Part shown: positions 49,177 to 60,654 of the stretch, in pieces
Layout: each line of letters starts with the position of its first letter
Numbering within the stretch: position 1 is the stretch's first letter
Source of the DNA: a bacterium
GTDB lineage: Bacteria > Krumholzibacteriota > Krumholzibacteriia > LZORAL124-64-63
DNA: 62,031 nt
Assembly: GCA_018814885.1 (NCBI GenBank)
Contig: JAHIYU010000142.1
Location: 1 to 62,031 of the forward strand
Direction of reading: 5' to 3'
Program-made: the position numbers and the translations under genes
Notes under the pieces: generated by a model
The model's input: only the letters and a program-made list of their open reading frames with translations
What the model was told of the DNA's origin: nothing
Database searches by the model: none

Positions 49177-50361
49177 CTACCTGCTGACGGACATGGCCAC
49201 CGCATCGCCGCCGCCCAGACAGAGGGCCACCAGGCCGTCCTTGACGTCCCGGTCCTCCATGGCGTGGATCAGGGTCACCAGGCAGCGCGTGCCCGACGCC
49301 CCGATGGGATGGCCGAGGGCCACGCCGCCGCCGTGCACGTTCACCTTCTCGGCGGGCAGCCCGAGCTCGTCGATCACCGCGACGGCCTGGGCCGCGAAGG
49401 CCTCGTTCAGCTCGTAGAGGCCGTAGTCGCCCGCCGTCTTGCCGGCTTTCCGCCAGACGTTCTTCACCGCGCCGACCGGCGCCATCATCACCCACTCGGG
49501 ATCGACCGGGCCGGTGCCGTAGGCCTCGACGACGGCCTTCACGGACAGCCCGTTCTCCGCGGCGAAGGATTCGCCGCACACGAGGACGGCCGCGGCGCCG
49601 TCGTTGATGGTCGAGGCGTTGCCGGGCGTGACGGTGCCGCCGTCGCGCTTGAAGGCGGGGCGCAGCCTGGCCAGCGACTCGGCGGTGGTGCCGGCGCGCG
49701 GGCCCTCGTCGGCGTCGATGACCACCGGGTCGCCCGTGCGCTGGGGAATCTCCACCGGCACGATCTCGGCCTTGAACTTGCCGGCCTCCATCGCAGCGAC
49801 CGCCTTGGCCTGGCTCTCGGCCGCGAACGCATCCTGGCGCTCCCGCGACACCTCGTACTTGCTCGCGACGTTCTCCGCGGTCATGCCCATGTGGAAGTCG
49901 TTGTACACGTCCCACAACCCGTCGTGGACCATCAGGTCGGTGACCTGGCGGTGGCCGAGCCGCATGCCGTCGCGGGCGTCGAACAGGGCGTACGGGATCT
50001 GGCTCATGTTCTCCATGCCGCCTGCCACGGCGCAGCGGATGTCCCCTGCCTTGATGGCCTGCGCCGCCGCCATGACCGTCCGCAGGCCCGAACCGCAGAC
50101 CTTGTTCAGGGTGTAGGCGCTGACGCTCGTGGGCACGCCGGCGTAGATGGCCGCCTGGCGCGCCGGGTTCTGACCCAGGCCCGCCTGGACCACGCAGCCC
50201 ATTATCACCTCGTCGATTCTGGCGGGATCGAGGCCGGTGCGGTCGAGCAGGCCCTTGATGGCCGCGGCGCCCAGACGGCTGGCCTTGAGCGATTTCAAGC
50301 CGCCCTGGAACTTTCCGATGGGCGTGCGCACCGCTCCGACTATGACGACTCTCTCGCTCAT
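49177..50361 (-). CDS. Acetyl-CoA C-acetyltransferase (thiolase)
   Basis: 394 residues. Nucleophile C89 in [13 protein letters not shown]351 in [10 protein letters not shown] and the second catalytic cysteine C381 in [10 protein letters not shown] (the usual CIGGGQG slightly changed). Cleaves 3-oxoacyl-CoA, or condenses two acetyl-CoA. Thirty-three bases after the acyl-CoA dehydrogenase at 50395. Confidence 0.95.
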   Translation of the reverse strand: MSERVVIVGAVRTPIGKFQGGLKSLKASRLGAAAIKGLLDRTGLDPARIDEVIMGCVVQAGLGQNPARQAAIYAGVPTSVSAYTLNKVCGSGLRTVMAAAQAIKAGDIRCAVAGGMENMSQIPYALFDARDGMRLGHRQVTDLMVHDGLWDVYNDFHMGMTAENVASKYEVSRERQDAFAAESQAKAVAAMEAGKFKAEIVPVEIPQRTGDPVVIDADEGPRAGTTAESLARLRPAFKRDGGTVTPGNASTINDGAAAVLVCGESFAAENGLSVKAVVEAYGTGPVDPEWVMMAPVGAVKNVWRKAGKTAGDYGLYELNEAFAAQAVAVIDELGLPAEKVNVHGGGVALGHPIGASGTRCLVTLIHAMEDRDVKDGLVALCLGGGDAVAMSVSR

Positions 50362-50394
50362 GACGGGACCTTTCGTCGCGTGTTCGAAACTCGG

Positions 50395-51534
50395 TCAATC
50401 CGCAAGCACGTTGCGGGCGATGACCATGCGCTGGATCTCGCTGGTGCCCTCCCCGATTGTGCACAGCTTGGCGTCGCGGTACATGCGCTCCACCGGATAC
50501 TCGCGGCAGAAGCCGTAGCCGCCCAGGATCTGGATGGCGTCGTAGGTGACCTTCATGGCCATCTCGCTGGCGAAGAGCTTGGCCTTCGCCGACATGTCCG
50601 CGAATGGCTCGTGGGCGTCCTCCAGGCGGCAAGCCTCCCGTATCAACAAGCGCGCGGCATCGATCTGGGTGCTCATGTCCGCCAGCATGAAGCCGACGGC
50701 CTGCTGCTTGGCGATGGGACGGCCGAACTGCACGCGTTTCTTGGCATAGTCGCGCGCCACCGCGAAGGCGCCCTCGGCGATGCCCAGGGCCAGCGAACCG
50801 ATGGAGATGCGGCCGCCGTCAAGCGTCTCCAGGAAATAACGGAAGCCCGCGCCCTCTTCCCCCAACAGGGCGTCGGCGCCGATACGCACATCATCGAGCA
50901 CCAGGGGCGCCGTGTCCGAGGCGCGCATGCCGAGCTTGTCCTCCTTCTTCTCCACCGTGAAACCGGGTGTGTCGGCGGGAACGATGAAGGCGGAGATGCC
51001 CTTGCCGGGCGGCTGATCCGGATCGGTCACGGCGGTGATGATCAGGGCGCCCGCGTAATGCGCATTGGTGATCCACTGCTTGCTGCCGTTGAGGATCCAC
51101 TGGCCGCCGTCGCGCACGGCCGTGGTCTTGGTGCCCCCGGCGTCGCTGCCGGCCTCGGCCTCGGTGAGGCCGAACGATAGCAGGAACTCGCCCTGGCAGG
51201 CAGGCTTGAGCCAGCGGTCCTTCTGCTCCGGCGTGCCGTACGCGTGGATGGGCCAGCAGCCGAGGCTGTTGTGCGCCGCGACGGTCAGCCCGTGGCTGGC
51301 GCAGACCTTGCCCAGCTCCTCGACGACCAGGGAATAGCAGAGGGCGTCCAGCCGCGTGCCGCCGGCTTCGGGCGGCACCGCCAGGCCGAGCAGACCGAGC
51401 CGGCCCATTTCCCTGACGGTCGCCTCCGGGAACTCGCCGGTCTCGTCGATCTTCGCGGCGATGGGCGCCAGCTTGCTGCGCGCGAAATCGCGGGTCATGT
51501 CCCGGATCATCTTCTGGTTCTCGTTCAGGACCAT
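50395..51534 (-). CDS. Acyl-CoA dehydrogenase
   Basis: 379 residues from the ATG at 51534, which has GGAGG four bases upstream. Motifs [41 protein letters not shown] and [10 protein letters not shown]. The same reading frame is open far upstream, but that part belongs to other genes. First gene of the acyl-CoA dehydrogenase-thiolase-hydroxyacyl dehydrogenase-acyl-CoA dehydrogenase run. Confidence 0.94.
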   Translation of the reverse strand: MVLNENQKMIRDMTRDFARSKLAPIAAKIDETGEFPEATVREMGRLGLLGLAVPPEAGGTRLDALCYSLVVEELGKVCASHGLTVAAHNSLGCWPIHAYGTPEQKDRWLKPACQGEFLLSFGLTEAEAGSDAGGTKTTAVRDGGQWILNGSKQWITNAHYAGALIITAVTDPDQPPGKGISAFIVPADTPGFTVEKKEDKLGMRASDTAPLVLDDVRIGADALLGEEGAGFRYFLETLDGGRISIGSLALGIAEGAFAVARDYAKKRVQFGRPIAKQQAVGFMLADMSTQIDAARLLIREACRLEDAHEPFADMSAKAKLFASEMAMKVTYDAIQILGGYGFCREYPVERMYRDAKLCTIGEGTSEIQRMVIARNVLAD

Positions 51535-51637
51535 CGTACCTCCGCGAGTTGGCGGGGGGTGCCCAGGTGTGGGATGTGCGGTTCGGCGCGGAACGTCTCG
51601 GGCGGACGGGCCGGAGGCCGCTTCCGCAAGGTCGGTG

Positions 51638-51666
51638 AGCGTACCGCAACGTCCTCGCGTTGTGAA
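51638..51666 (-). promoter_or_regulatory. Candidate promoter of the beta-oxidation run
   Basis: On the minus strand TTCACA (51666-51661), 17-base spacer, TACGCT (51643-51638). The -10 is weak. Confidence 0.4.
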
Positions 51667-51711
51667 GGAATTTCTACGCGCAGTTGCAATCGTTGCATGC
51701 AGATATGCGGG

Positions 51712-51735
51712 CGGGCGCCCCTTTCGGAGCGCCCG
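51712..51735 (-). terminator. Hairpin after the lamin-tail-domain gene
   Basis: CGGGCGC pairs with GCGCCCG over a 10-base loop, 30 bases after the stop codon; no U tract. Confidence 0.5.
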
Positions 51736-51764
51736 TTCCGCGTTTCCCGAACCCCCGTGCGGAT

Positions 51765-52439
51765 TCAACGATAGTCGTTTTTCACCTGGCCCCAGCTGCT
51801 GCTCTCGTCGGCGACGAGACCGGCGCACGTGTTGATCTCGCCCGGCGTCGGCAGGCAACCGGTGCCGGGCGGCTCCTGGGCGCCGCCGTAGGGATGCAGC
51901 CCGTCGCACAGCACCCAGACGTCCTCGGGCAGGAAGCGGGCCAGCGAGCGGTCGTCGACGCCGGCGTGATCGGGGTAGATCAGGGCGTCCACCAGCGTCG
52001 ACGCCCCTTCCAGGGGATGGCCGAGATAGAGTTCGAGCATGTCGCCGGCATTGTTCAGGCTGAGGCCGGTCGCCGACAGTCCCTCCGCCGCTTGCCAGGC
52101 CAGGGCGTCGCTGCCGAGGAACAGGGCGGTCTCTCCCGCGGCCAGCGTGCCCGAGAAACGGATCTGGGGATCGTCGCCCAGCGCGTCCCTGAGATAGTAG
52201 GCGTCGAGGTCCACCGGGCCGGGTCCGGTATTGATCACTTCCACCCACTCGTCGCCGCGGCTGTCGATCTCGCCGTCGGCGTCCCAGTCGCTGGCCGGGT
52301 CGGGCAGGACCTCGGAGATGAGCACGGCCGCGTTCGCGCTGCCCGAGAACCAGAGCAGCGCGGCGGGACAAACGACCAGCGACTGCAGAACCGCCACGAG
52401 GACCGCATCGAGAAAGAATCGACTTCTCAAGAATGGCAT
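51765..52439 (-). CDS. Secreted lamin-tail-domain protein with WG-K C-terminal tail
   Basis: 224 residues from the ATG at 52439 (GAGGAGG upstream). Signal peptide to about residue 37 (SANA). The mature protein opens as a lamin tail domain: [10 protein letters not shown], the charged [18 protein letters not shown] and [17 protein letters not shown], a beta-sandwich common in exported bacterial proteins and linked to surface binding or nucleases. No nuclease motif is attached. The C-terminus [15 protein letters not shown] matches the end of the small CxxCH protein at 8799-9218, suggesting a sorting signal. Function unknown. Confidence 0.8.
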   Translation of the reverse strand: MPFLRSRFFLDAVLVAVLQSLVVCPAALLWFSGSANAAVLISEVLPDPASDWDADGEIDSRGDEWVEVINTGPGPVDLDAYYLRDALGDDPQIRFSGTLAAGETALFLGSDALAWQAAEGLSATGLSLNNAGDMLELYLGHPLEGASTLVDALIYPDHAGVDDRSLARFLPEDVWVLCDGLHPYGGAQEPPGTGCLPTPGEINTCAGLVADESSSWGQVKNDYR

Positions 52440-52586
52440 ACCGCCTCCTCGCAATACTGGTAAGAGAGGTGTTCCATGACGGGAGGTCAGGCCATGCAGC
52501 AGAAAGCGTACCCGCTGGAAAGCGGGGCTGCGGGTGACGCCGCGCACGCGGACCGGGCCGGGAATTGACAGGCGGGTGCGTCACCG

Positions 52587-53192
52587 TCAATCGACGTTGT
52601 CGCTGCCGCGTGCGCAGAGGAAACGGGCAGGCTCGCCCCAGGCGGCGCCGAAGACGGTTCCGGCCAGGTCTCGGCGCCGGCGGGCCCCGGCACCGCCCGC
52701 GTTGGGGGCGGCGGCGTAGCCGACGGCGACTGCGGTGATCACGTCGTACTCTCCGGGCACCCGGAAGGCTGCGCGCGCCGCTTCGGGATCGATGCCGCCC
52801 ATCTGGTGGACGGTCAGCCCGCGCGTCGCCGCCTCGATGCTCAACATCGCGACGGCCTGTCCGAGATCGTAGAGGGCCTTGCCGTTGGGCTTGCCGTTGC
52901 GCGCGAAGGACCGGGCGGCCACGGCGAAGAACAGGGCCCCGGCATCCTGCGCCCAGGCGCGATTGGCGTCCACGAGACAGGCCAGCGCACGGCCGAAAGC
53001 CGCCTCGTCGTCCCTCGTGACCGCGACGAAGCGCCACGGCTGCTCGTTGTAGCTTGACGGCGCCCAGCGTGCGGCCTCGAAGAGGGAGCGCAGGTCTGCC
53101 GGCGGCACGGGGCGCGGCTCGTACGCATGGGGGCTCCAGCGATCGGCAATGACGTCCAGGATCGGATGGCCGGTGCGGGCGCGCATGTCCAT
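52587..53192 (-). CDS. Nitroreductase-family FMN protein
   Basis: 201 residues with the family N-terminus [16 protein letters not shown]-binding [16 protein letters not shown] and the later [16 protein letters not shown]. Reduces nitro or quinone compounds with NAD(P)H; physiological substrate unknown. The start at 53192 has GAGGGAGAG upstream. Fifteen bases before it ends the pirin gene, so the two form an operon. Confidence 0.9.
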   Translation of the reverse strand: MDMRARTGHPILDVIADRWSPHAYEPRPVPPADLRSLFEAARWAPSSYNEQPWRFVAVTRDDEAAFGRALACLVDANRAWAQDAGALFFAVAARSFARNGKPNGKALYDLGQAVAMLSIEAATRGLTVHQMGGIDPEAARAAFRVPGEYDVITAVAVGYAAAPNAGGAGARRRRDLAGTVFGAAWGEPARFLCARGSDNVD

Positions 53193-53207
53193 GTGTCTCT
53201 CCCTCGC

Positions 53208-53909
53208 TCAGGCCAGGTCGAAGGTCAGGAACTCGGCGGTCTCCGCCGCGCCGATGATGATGTCGCCGGGGCCGGCGGCGCTGGCGCCGTCGCCGGCGCC
53301 CAGGCGCGTCCCGTTCACGTCGAGCGCGCCATCGACCAGTTGCAGCCAGGCGTGACGGCCGGGTGCGAGGGCATAGGTCAGGTCCCGGCCCCGTTCCAGG
53401 ACGCTGGCGTGGATCAGGCCGTCCTGGTGAACCCGCAAAGCCCCGCCCTCGCCCGTGGGCGAGACGATGGTGCGGAATCGGTTCAGCTTGTCCGGGACGG
53501 CAAAGGCTCGCTGCGCGTGCGAGGGCGCCAGCCCGCGCCGCGCGGGGTGGATCCAGATCTGCAGCAGGTGGGCCGTCTGGTCCCGCGAGGCGTTGATCTC
53601 GCTGTGCTCGACGCCGGTGCCCGCGGACATGCGCTGCACCTCGCCCGCGCGCAGCACGCTCGTGTTGTCCATGCTGTCGCGGTGCTCCAGGGCGCCGGAG
53701 ATCATGTAGGTGACGATCTCCATGTCCCGGTGCGGATGCCTGCCGAAACCCCTGGCCGGCGCGATCCAGTCCTCGTTGATCACGCGCAGCTGCCGGAATC
53801 CCATGTGCGCGGGATCCCTGTAGTCAGCGAAGGAGAAGGTATGCCGCGTGCGCAGCCAGTCGTGGTCGGCCCCGCCCCTCTGGCCGGACGGTCTCAAGGT
53901 CAGTTCCAT
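53208..53909 (-). CDS. Pirin-family bicupin
   Basis: 233 residues. N-terminal cupin with [13 protein letters not shown] and [13 protein letters not shown] provides the His3-Glu iron site; the C-terminal cupin is reduced ([20 protein letters not shown]). Many bacterial pirins are quercetinase-like or redox-linked. GGAG lies 5 bases before the ATG. In an operon with the nitroreductase. Confidence 0.92.
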   Translation of the reverse strand: MELTLRPSGQRGGADHDWLRTRHTFSFADYRDPAHMGFRQLRVINEDWIAPARGFGRHPHRDMEIVTYMISGALEHRDSMDNTSVLRAGEVQRMSAGTGVEHSEINASRDQTAHLLQIWIHPARRGLAPSHAQRAFAVPDKLNRFRTIVSPTGEGGALRVHQDGLIHASVLERGRDLTYALAPGRHAWLQLVDGALDVNGTRLGAGDGASAAGPGDIIIGAAETAEFLTFDLA

Positions 53910-54028
53910 GATCGCTCCAGGGCGCCGGGCCCGGGGCCGACGCGACGAGGCAGAGGCGTGCCGGTGAATACGGGCCACCGGATCGCATAGATTGTAAGTC
54001 AAAAAGGGGGAGACGGCTTGCCGGAAGC

Positions 54029-55030
54029 TCAGTCCCGCGCGGCGGCGAGGATGCGCAGCGCGGCCTGCGTCGGCGGCATGCGGCCCTCGCGCACCGCGGT
54101 CTCGATCTGCGGCAACAGGGAGCGGACGGCCGCGTGGCCGCGCAGGTCGCTCATCATGCGGTCCTCCACCATGGACCACATCCAGCGCAGCTGCTGGTCC
54201 CGTCGCCTGCTCTCCAGCGAGCCATCTTCCGTGAGCGTTTCACGATGCCGCACCACGGCGTCCCACAGCTCATCAAGTCCGGTGCGCGCGAGCGCGCTGA
54301 CGGTCAGCACCGGCACCCGCCAGCCGGCGTGGAGGGGGCGCATGAAATGCAGGGCCTGCCGCAGGTCGTTGGCGGCCAGGGCGGCGGCCTCGGTGTTGGC
54401 GCCGTCCGCCTTGTTGACCGCGATGATCTCCGCCAGCTCCATCACGCCCCGCTTGATGCCCTGCAACTCGTCGCCGGCGCCGGCGATGGTCAGCAGCACG
54501 AAGACGTCCACCATCTCCGCCACGACCGTCTCGCTCTGGCCCACGCCCATGGTCTCGACGATCACCACGTCGAAGCCGGCAGCCTCGCACAGCAGCATGG
54601 TCTCGCGTGTCTTGCGGGCCACGCCGCCGAGGGTCCGCGCACTGGGAGACGGACGGATGAAGGCGCGGGGATCGGTGGACAGGTCGGCCATGCGGGTCTT
54701 GTCGCCGAGGATGCTGCCCCCGGTCACGAGGCTGCTGGGATCGATGGCCAGGACCGCCACCTGGTGCCCGGCCGACGTCAATTGGGTGCCCAGGGCGTCG
54801 ATCAGCGTGCTCTTGCCGGCACCGGGCACCCCCGTCAAGCCCACGCGGTGGGCGCCGCCGGTGCGCGGCAGCAGTGCCGCCAACACCTGCTGGGCCAGCG
54901 ACTGGTGATCGGCGCGGCTGCTTTCGATCAGCGTGATCGCGCGTCCGAGCACGGCACGGTCGCAGGCCTCCACGCCCGCGACGTAATCGTCGAGCGAGAG
55001 GCCGTTCACCTTGCGCGGCGCGTCGTTCAC
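54029..55030 (-). CDS. meaB: Methylmalonyl-CoA mutase-associated GTPase
   Basis: 333-residue G3E-type GTPase that gates B12 loading and protects the mutase. Walker A GVPGAGKS at 67-74, [10 protein letters not shown] as the switch region and NKADG as base-recognition motif. The GTG start overlaps the mutase large-subunit stop (GTGA), so the chaperone is translated with its client. Confidence 0.95.
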   Translation of the reverse strand: MNDAPRKVNGLSLDDYVAGVEACDRAVLGRAITLIESSRADHQSLAQQVLAALLPRTGGAHRVGLTGVPGAGKSTLIDALGTQLTSAGHQVAVLAIDPSSLVTGGSILGDKTRMADLSTDPRAFIRPSPSARTLGGVARKTRETMLLCEAAGFDVVIVETMGVGQSETVVAEMVDVFVLLTIAGAGDELQGIKRGVMELAEIIAVNKADGANTEAAALAANDLRQALHFMRPLHAGWRVPVLTVSALARTGLDELWDAVVRHRETLTEDGSLESRRRDQQLRWMWSMVEDRMMSDLRGHAAVRSLLPQIETAVREGRMPPTQAALRILAAARD

Positions 55031-57171
55031 CCGCGTTTCACCTCTTCGAGCTTCCGCATCAGGTCCTTCGCGGCGTCGGCGATGACGGTGCCGGGTGGGA
55101 AGATGGCCGCCGCGCCGGCCGCGCGCAGGGCGTCGTGGTCCCCGGGAGGGATCACGCCCCCGGCCACGATCAGGATGTCCGGGCGGCCGAGCCGCACCAA
55201 CTCGGCCTTGAGTGCCGGCACCAGCGTGAGATGCCCGGCCGCCAGCGAGCTGACGCCGACCACGTGCACGTCGTTCTCGACGGCCTGGAGCGCCGTCTCC
55301 TCCGGCGTCTGGAACAGAGGACCCACGTCGACGTCGAAGCCCATGTCGGCGAACGCCGTGGCGATCACCTTCTGGCCGCGGTCATGGCCGTCCTGGCCCA
55401 TCTTGGCCACGAGAATGCGCGGGCGGCGTCCCTCGCGCTCGGCGAAGTCCTCCACCTGCCTGCGCACGCCGGTCATGTCGTCGTTGGCTGTGCCCATTTC
55501 TCCGCTGTACACTCCGCTCACGGTGTTCACGGCCGCCCGGTGGCGCCCGAAGACGCGTTCCAGCGCCGCGCTGATCTCGCCGACGGTGGCGCGCGCCCGC
55601 GCGGCCTCTACCGACAGCGTCAGCAGGTTGCCTTCTCCCGTCCCCGCGCTGCGGGTCAGGGCCGAGAGCGCCGCGTCCACGGCCGACGGGTCCCGGTTCT
55701 CCCGCAGTTCGCGCAGGCGCGACAGTTGCGCCTCGCGCACCTGCGAATTGTCCACCCTCAGGACCTCGACCTGTTCCGGCTCGTCGGGCACGTATTTGTT
55801 CACGCCCACGACGGTCTGCCGTCCCGAATCGATGCGCGCCTGGGCGCGGGCGGCCGCCTCCTCGATGCGCAGCTTGGGGATGCCGGCCTCGATGGCCCGC
55901 GCCATGCCGCCCAGCTCCTCCACCTCGACGATGTGGGTCCAGGCCCGCTGCGCCAGTTCGTGGGTCAGACGCTCCACGTAGTAGCTGCCGGCCCAGGGAT
56001 CCACCGTGCGGCAGGAGTCGGTTTCCTGCTGCAGGTAGAGCTGCGTGTCGCGCGCGATGCGCGCCGAGAAGTCCGTCGGCAACGCCAGGGCCTCGTCCAG
56101 GCTGTTGGTGTGCAGCGACTGGGTATGTCCGTGCGCCGCCGCCATGGCCTCGAGGCAGGTGCGCGCGACGTTGTTGAAGACGTCCTGGGCGGTCAGGCTC
56201 CAGCCGGAGGTCTGACAGTGCGTGCGCAGCGACATGGACTTCGGGTTGCGCGGCCCGAATCCCTTCACCAACCGGGCCCAGAGCAAGCGCGCGGCGCGGA
56301 GCTTGGCCACTTCCATGAAGTAGTTCATCCCCACGGCCCAGAAGAATGACAGGCGCGGGGCGAAATCGTCAACCGCCAGTCCGGCCGCCAGTCCGGTGCG
56401 GATGTACTCGACGCCGTCGGCCAGCGTGTAGCCCAGCTCCAGATCTGCCGTCGCGCCGGCCTCCTGCATGTGGTAGCCGGAGATGGAGATGGAGTTGAAG
56501 CGGGGCATGTGCTGCGCCGCGTAGGCGAAGATGTCGCCGACGATCCGCATGCTCGGCACAGGTGGATAGATGTAGGTGTTGCGGACCATGAACTCCTTGA
56601 GGATGTCGTTCTGGATGGTCCCCGCCAGCTTCTCCCGGGGCACGCCCTGCTCCTCGGCGGCCACGATGTAGAGGGCCATCACCGGCAGCACGGCCCCGTT
56701 CATGGTCATCGACACGCTCATGCGGTCGAGCGGGATGCCGTCGAAGAGGATGCGCATGTCCAGGATCGAATCGATGGCCACGCCGGCCATGCCCACGTCG
56801 CCGACCACGCGCGGGTGGTCGGAATCGTAGCCGCGATGGGTCGCCAGGTCGAAGGCGATCGAAAGCCCCTTCTGCCCCGCCGCCAGGTTGCGGCGGTAGA
56901 AGGCATTGCTCTGTTCGGCGGTGGAGAAGCCGGCGTACTGACGGATGGTCCAGGGATGGCGCGTGTACATGCTGGCGTAGGGCCCGCGCAGGAAGGGAGG
57001 TGCGCCCGGCACCGTGCGCAGGTGGTCCAGACCCTCGAGATCCGCCGAGGTGTAGAGCCGCTTGACGTCGATGCCCTCGGGCGTCGTCCAGACTGGCACG
57101 GCGGCGGGCGCATCGCCGGCGCCCGCTTCTCCCTGGAGGGACAGCTCGGCGAAGTCGGGGAACCCGCTCAT
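55027..57171 (-). CDS. mutB: Methylmalonyl-CoA mutase large (catalytic) subunit
   Basis: 714 residues. TIM-barrel substrate domain ([47 protein letters not shown]) and C-terminal B12 domain with DGHDRG, whose H596 should be the lower axial cobalt ligand. Isomerises (R)-methylmalonyl-CoA to succinyl-CoA. The ATG overlaps the small-subunit stop by 4 bases, and GGAGGTGG lies upstream. Confidence 0.97.
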   Translation of the reverse strand: MSGFPDFAELSLQGEAGAGDAPAAVPVWTTPEGIDVKRLYTSADLEGLDHLRTVPGAPPFLRGPYASMYTRHPWTIRQYAGFSTAEQSNAFYRRNLAAGQKGLSIAFDLATHRGYDSDHPRVVGDVGMAGVAIDSILDMRILFDGIPLDRMSVSMTMNGAVLPVMALYIVAAEEQGVPREKLAGTIQNDILKEFMVRNTYIYPPVPSMRIVGDIFAYAAQHMPRFNSISISGYHMQEAGATADLELGYTLADGVEYIRTGLAAGLAVDDFAPRLSFFWAVGMNYFMEVAKLRAARLLWARLVKGFGPRNPKSMSLRTHCQTSGWSLTAQDVFNNVARTCLEAMAAAHGHTQSLHTNSLDEALALPTDFSARIARDTQLYLQQETDSCRTVDPWAGSYYVERLTHELAQRAWTHIVEVEELGGMARAIEAGIPKLRIEEAAARAQARIDSGRQTVVGVNKYVPDEPEQVEVLRVDNSQVREAQLSRLRELRENRDPSAVDAALSALTRSAGTGEGNLLTLSVEAARARATVGEISAALERVFGRHRAAVNTVSGVYSGEMGTANDDMTGVRRQVEDFAEREGRRPRILVAKMGQDGHDRGQKVIATAFADMGFDVDVGPLFQTPEETALQAVENDVHVVGVSSLAAGHLTLVPALKAELVRLGRPDILIVAGGVIPPGDHDALRAAGAAAIFPPGTVIADAAKDLMRKLEEVKRG

Positions 57172-59105
57172 CGGCCCACCTCCAGCGTCCGGTGCAGGTC
57201 GCGCAGGGCGTCCAGGACGTCGCACCCCTGGTACAGCGCGGCGCTCACGCCCGCGGCGCGCCAGCGGTCCTCCAGTGCGCCCAGTCTTCCCGCCACGAGC
57301 AAGGAGGCGGCGCCCGCGTCCCTCAGCGCGGCGGCGACCGCGGGGCCCATCCCGGCGTACACCTCGTCGGACGAGCAGACGACGGCCACGCGGGCGCCGC
57401 TCTCGCGGAAGGCCGCCGCGGCCTCCTGCGGATCGGTGAAACCGTCGTTGGGCGGCGCCTCGATGCCGCCCGCCGCCAGGGCGTTGCGGATCCAGGACGC
57501 CCGCGCGTTGTGCTGCGCGAGGGTGCCGAGGTTGCAGATGAAGGCGCGGGGGCGGGCTCCGGTGCGCGCCATGTGCGCGTCGGCGGCGTCCCGGAGGACC
57601 TCGAAGGGTTCCGCGGTGCGGTGCAGGGCCAAAGGGTCGATGGGGTCGTGCGCTGCGCCGTCCTCACCCGCCAGCCGCAGCCCGGCGGGCGTCCCGCCGG
57701 GAGGCGGCGCCGGCCGCGTACGGCCCACGGGGGTTTCGTCCAGAGCGGGGAATTCACTGATGCCGGTGACGGGCTCCAGGCGTCTGGCCACGTCGCGCTC
57801 CCTGGCCCGCTGCACCTCGGCGATGCTCGTCTGGACCCACCCGTCGCGCAGGCCGGCGACGAGGCCTCCCCGACGCTCCACGTCCTGGAACAGGGCCCAG
57901 GCTCTCGCGGCGAGCTCGGCGGTGCGCCGTTCCAGGTGCCAGCAGCCGCCGGCGGGATCGACGACGTGTCCCAGGTGCGATTCCTCCTGCAGGATGACCT
58001 GCACGTTGCGCGCGATGCGACGGCTGAAACCGTCGGGCACGTTGATCGCCGCGTCGAAGGGGGCGACGGTGACCGCGTCCGCGCCGCCGGTCACGGCCGC
58101 GAAAGTCGCCGTGGTGACGCGCAGCATGTTCACCCAGGGATCGTGCCGGGTCATCATGCGCGCCGAGGTGCGGGCATGCAGCCGCATGCGCTGGGCGGAC
58201 GGGCCGCCCCCGCAGGCCGCCACGATCCGGCCCCAGAGCGTGCGCGCCGCCCTCAGCTTGGCGATCTCGCCGAAGATCTCGCCGGTGACGGCGAAGCAGA
58301 ACTGGATCTGGGCGGCCGCCGCATCGATGCCCAGGCCGCGGGCGTCCATGGCCCTCAGATAGGCCAGCGCCTCGGCCAGGGTGAAGGCCAGCTCCCGGGC
58401 TTCGTCAGCCCCGGCGTTGTGGAACGGGCAGGACTTGGCGCTCACCGCGCGTACGCCGCGCGACCCGGAGGCCGTCTCCGCCGCGAGGGCGGCCATGTCG
58501 TCGAGGAGTTCAGCCAGACCGACGGGGAGGTTGCCGCCCACGCACCAGGAGCCGATCGGGTCCGCCTGATGGGCTCCCAGGGCCTTGTCGTCAGCGAGAT
58601 CGCGCCGGCGCCGGATCTCCCGCAGCAGGGCGGACACGGGCCTGAAGCGCGGTCCCGACTCGAGCGCGAGCGGCACCAGCGCCAGGTCGACGCCCGCGAG
58701 CACGCGGTCCAGGTCGTCGACCGAACGCACGGCCACGCCTTCGACGCCGGCGGGGTCCAGCTTCAACAGCACCGACGTGGCGCCGCGGGACAGGTCTTGC
58801 AGGATCTGCGCATTGGCGACCGCAGGTTCGGGATGGGTGTATTCGGGGCGAACGTCCCAGGTCGGCTCCCCCCGCGGGTCGCAGCCGCCGCGCGTATGGG
58901 GGGCCGCGCCGGGCCGGCCGGTGGGATCACCGGCGGCGGCCCAGTCCTCGGCCGTGTAGAGGGGCTGGATGTCCAATCCCGCGCGGCTGGTGCTCACCAG
59001 TTCGGTCCAGGGCCTGCCCGCGAGATCGGCGGCGACCAGCTCGCGCCATCGCGCGGCGGTGGCCGGCGCGAAATCGTCGGTGAGCCTGTAGAGGGCATCC
59101 GGCAT
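57168..59105 (-). CDS. mutA: Methylmalonyl-CoA mutase small subunit
   Basis: 645 residues homologous to the large subunit but without the DxHxxG B12 motif, as expected for the non-catalytic partner. Recognisable parts include [29 protein letters not shown] and [17 protein letters not shown]. First gene of the mutA-mutB-meaB operon; all three overlap by 4 bases. Confidence 0.94.
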   Translation of the reverse strand: MPDALYRLTDDFAPATAARWRELVAADLAGRPWTELVSTSRAGLDIQPLYTAEDWAAAGDPTGRPGAAPHTRGGCDPRGEPTWDVRPEYTHPEPAVANAQILQDLSRGATSVLLKLDPAGVEGVAVRSVDDLDRVLAGVDLALVPLALESGPRFRPVSALLREIRRRRDLADDKALGAHQADPIGSWCVGGNLPVGLAELLDDMAALAAETASGSRGVRAVSAKSCPFHNAGADEARELAFTLAEALAYLRAMDARGLGIDAAAAQIQFCFAVTGEIFGEIAKLRAARTLWGRIVAACGGGPSAQRMRLHARTSARMMTRHDPWVNMLRVTTATFAAVTGGADAVTVAPFDAAINVPDGFSRRIARNVQVILQEESHLGHVVDPAGGCWHLERRTAELAARAWALFQDVERRGGLVAGLRDGWVQTSIAEVQRARERDVARRLEPVTGISEFPALDETPVGRTRPAPPPGGTPAGLRLAGEDGAAHDPIDPLALHRTAEPFEVLRDAADAHMARTGARPRAFICNLGTLAQHNARASWIRNALAAGGIEAPPNDGFTDPQEAAAAFRESGARVAVVCSSDEVYAGMGPAVAAALRDAGAASLLVAGRLGALEDRWRAAGVSAALYQGCDVLDALRDLHRTLEVGR

Positions 59106-59159
59106 GTCAGTCTCCCCGATTGACGAGTGGGGTACATGGCGACGCGCGAGGCTTCCGCC

Positions 59160-59191
59160 GGAACGTTAGGCAGGCTCCCGTTCCTTCGCAA
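59160..59191 (-). promoter_or_regulatory. Promoter and inverted repeat of the mutAB-meaB operon
   Basis: On the minus strand TTGCGA (59191-59186), 17-base spacer, TAACGT (59168-59163). GGAACG-N13-CGTTCC (59160-59184) spans the spacer and -10, where a repressor would block RNA polymerase. Hexamers are weak. Confidence 0.4.
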
Positions 59192-59217
59192 ACACCAATC
59201 GCCGGGCGATCCCGGCC

Positions 59218-60654
59218 TCAACCATCATCCGGCCGCATGAGCGCCGCGCGGAGGATCTCCGCGGTCAGACGCGGATCCGCGCGTCCGCCGGTGGCGGCCA
59301 TCACGCGGCCGGTCAGCCAGTCGGCGACGCCCGCCTTGCCCGCCCGGCAGAGAGCTGCCTGCTCGGGGTATGTCGCGATGACGCGCGCGATCACCGACGA
59401 CAGGTGCTCCCGGTCCCCGATCAGGCCCATTCCCGCGCGTGCGATCGCGTCCGCGGCCGTCGCCCCTTCCGCGACCATCGTGGCGAAGGCGGCCTTGGCG
59501 GCGCATAGGCTCAGACCGCCCCGGGCGACCCGGCGCAGCAGCGCCGCGGCTTCGTCCGGAGGCACGGGAAATTCCGCCACGTCCACACCGGTCTCGCCGC
59601 AGAGGCGCAGGACCTCGCCCGTCACCCAGTTGGCGCAGGCCCGTGCGTCGTCGACCGTCTCGGCCATCGCCTCGAAATAGACGGCCAGGGCCGACGACTC
59701 GCAGAGCGTCGCCGCCACGTCGCCCGCCAGACCCAGCTCCCTCACATAGCGCAGTTCCCTGGCCGCGGGCAACTCCGGCAACTCCCGGCGGATCGATGCG
59801 AGCATGGCCTCGTCCACGACCAGCGCCGGCAGATCCGGCTCGGGGAAGTACCTGTAGTCGCTCGACCGCTCCTTGGCGCGCTGGAAGACCGTTGCGCCGC
59901 GGCGCGCGTCCCAGCCGCGGGTCTCGGCGGCGACCGCGGTCCCGCCGGCCAGCCGTGCGCCCTGGCGGGCTATCTCGTGGTCGAGCGCCTTGCGGACGCC
60001 GCGCAGGCTGTTGAGGTTCTTCAGTTCCACGCGCGCGCCGGTCGGCGCTCCCGGCGCGGGCCGCAGCGAGATGTTGGCGTCGCAGCGCAGGTTGCCCTTC
60101 TCCATGTCGCCGTCGCAGACGTCGAGCGCCCTCAGCAGACGCCTCAACTCGCGCAGGAAGAGACGCGCCTCCTCCCCGGAGCACAGCTCGGGCCGGGTCA
60201 CGATCTCGGCGAGGGGCACGCCCGCGCGGTTGAAGTCCACGCCACGGCCCGACCTGGCGCTCAGCATCTTGCCGGCGTCGTCCTCTAGATGGATCCTCTC
60301 GAGGGGAATCGTCCGGCGCGCGCCGAGGGGACCGATCTCGAGCCAGCCCCCCTCGCAGAGAGGCTCGGCGTGCTGCGTGATCTGGTAGTTGCGCGGCAGG
60401 TCCGGATAGAAGTAGTTCTTGCGCGCGAAACCCGAGCGGGTCCTGATGCGGCAACCGAGCGCCGCACCCAGGCGCAGGGCCAGCCTGACCGCGCTCCCGT
60501 TCAGGACCGGCAAGGAGCCCGGCAGGCCCAGGCAGACGGGACAGGTGCGGCTGTTGGGCCGTGCCCCGTATTCGTGCCGGCAGCCGCAGAAGATCTTGGT
60601 CCGCGTGCGCAGCTGGGCGTGCACTTCCAGGCCGATGACGGGTACGGGGTTCAC
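59218..60654 (-). CDS. gatB: Aspartyl/glutamyl-tRNA(Asn/Gln) amidotransferase subunit B
   Basis: 478 residues from a GTG at 60654 that overlaps the gatA stop (GTGA). N-terminal IGLEVHAQL, zinc-type cysteines CGCRHEYGARPNSRTCPVC in one cluster, KNYFYPDLPRNYQITQ and the kinase-like core, then the helical YqeY-like tail. It activates Glu/Asp on mischarged tRNA for amidation, so Gln-tRNA or Asn-tRNA is made indirectly in this organism. Confidence 0.96.
   Translation of the reverse strand: MNPVPVIGLEVHAQLRTRTKIFCGCRHEYGARPNSRTCPVCLGLPGSLPVLNGSAVRLALRLGAALGCRIRTRSGFARKNYFYPDLPRNYQITQHAEPLCEGGWLEIGPLGARRTIPLERIHLEDDAGKMLSARSGRGVDFNRAGVPLAEIVTRPELCSGEEARLFLRELRRLLRALDVCDGDMEKGNLRCDANISLRPAPGAPTGARVELKNLNSLRGVRKALDHEIARQGARLAGGTAVAAETRGWDARRGATVFQRAKERSSDYRYFPEPDLPALVVDEAMLASIRRELPELPAARELRYVRELGLAGDVAATLCESSALAVYFEAMAETVDDARACANWVTGEVLRLCGETGVDVAEFPVPPDEAAALLRRVARGGLSLCAAKAAFATMVAEGATAADAIARAGMGLIGDREHLSSVIARVIATYPEQAALCRAGKAGVADWLTGRVMAATGGRADPRLTAEILRAALMRPDDG

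Noticed and set aside
50395..53037. An 880-codon frame through an acyl-CoA dehydrogenase
   Set aside because: Only the part from 51534 has family motifs; the rest reads antisense-like sequence over the lamin-tail and nitroreductase genes.
57168..59105. Missing DxHxxG B12 motif in the mutase small subunit as a defect
   Set aside because: The small subunit of the heterodimeric enzyme normally lacks it; the motif is present in the large subunit.
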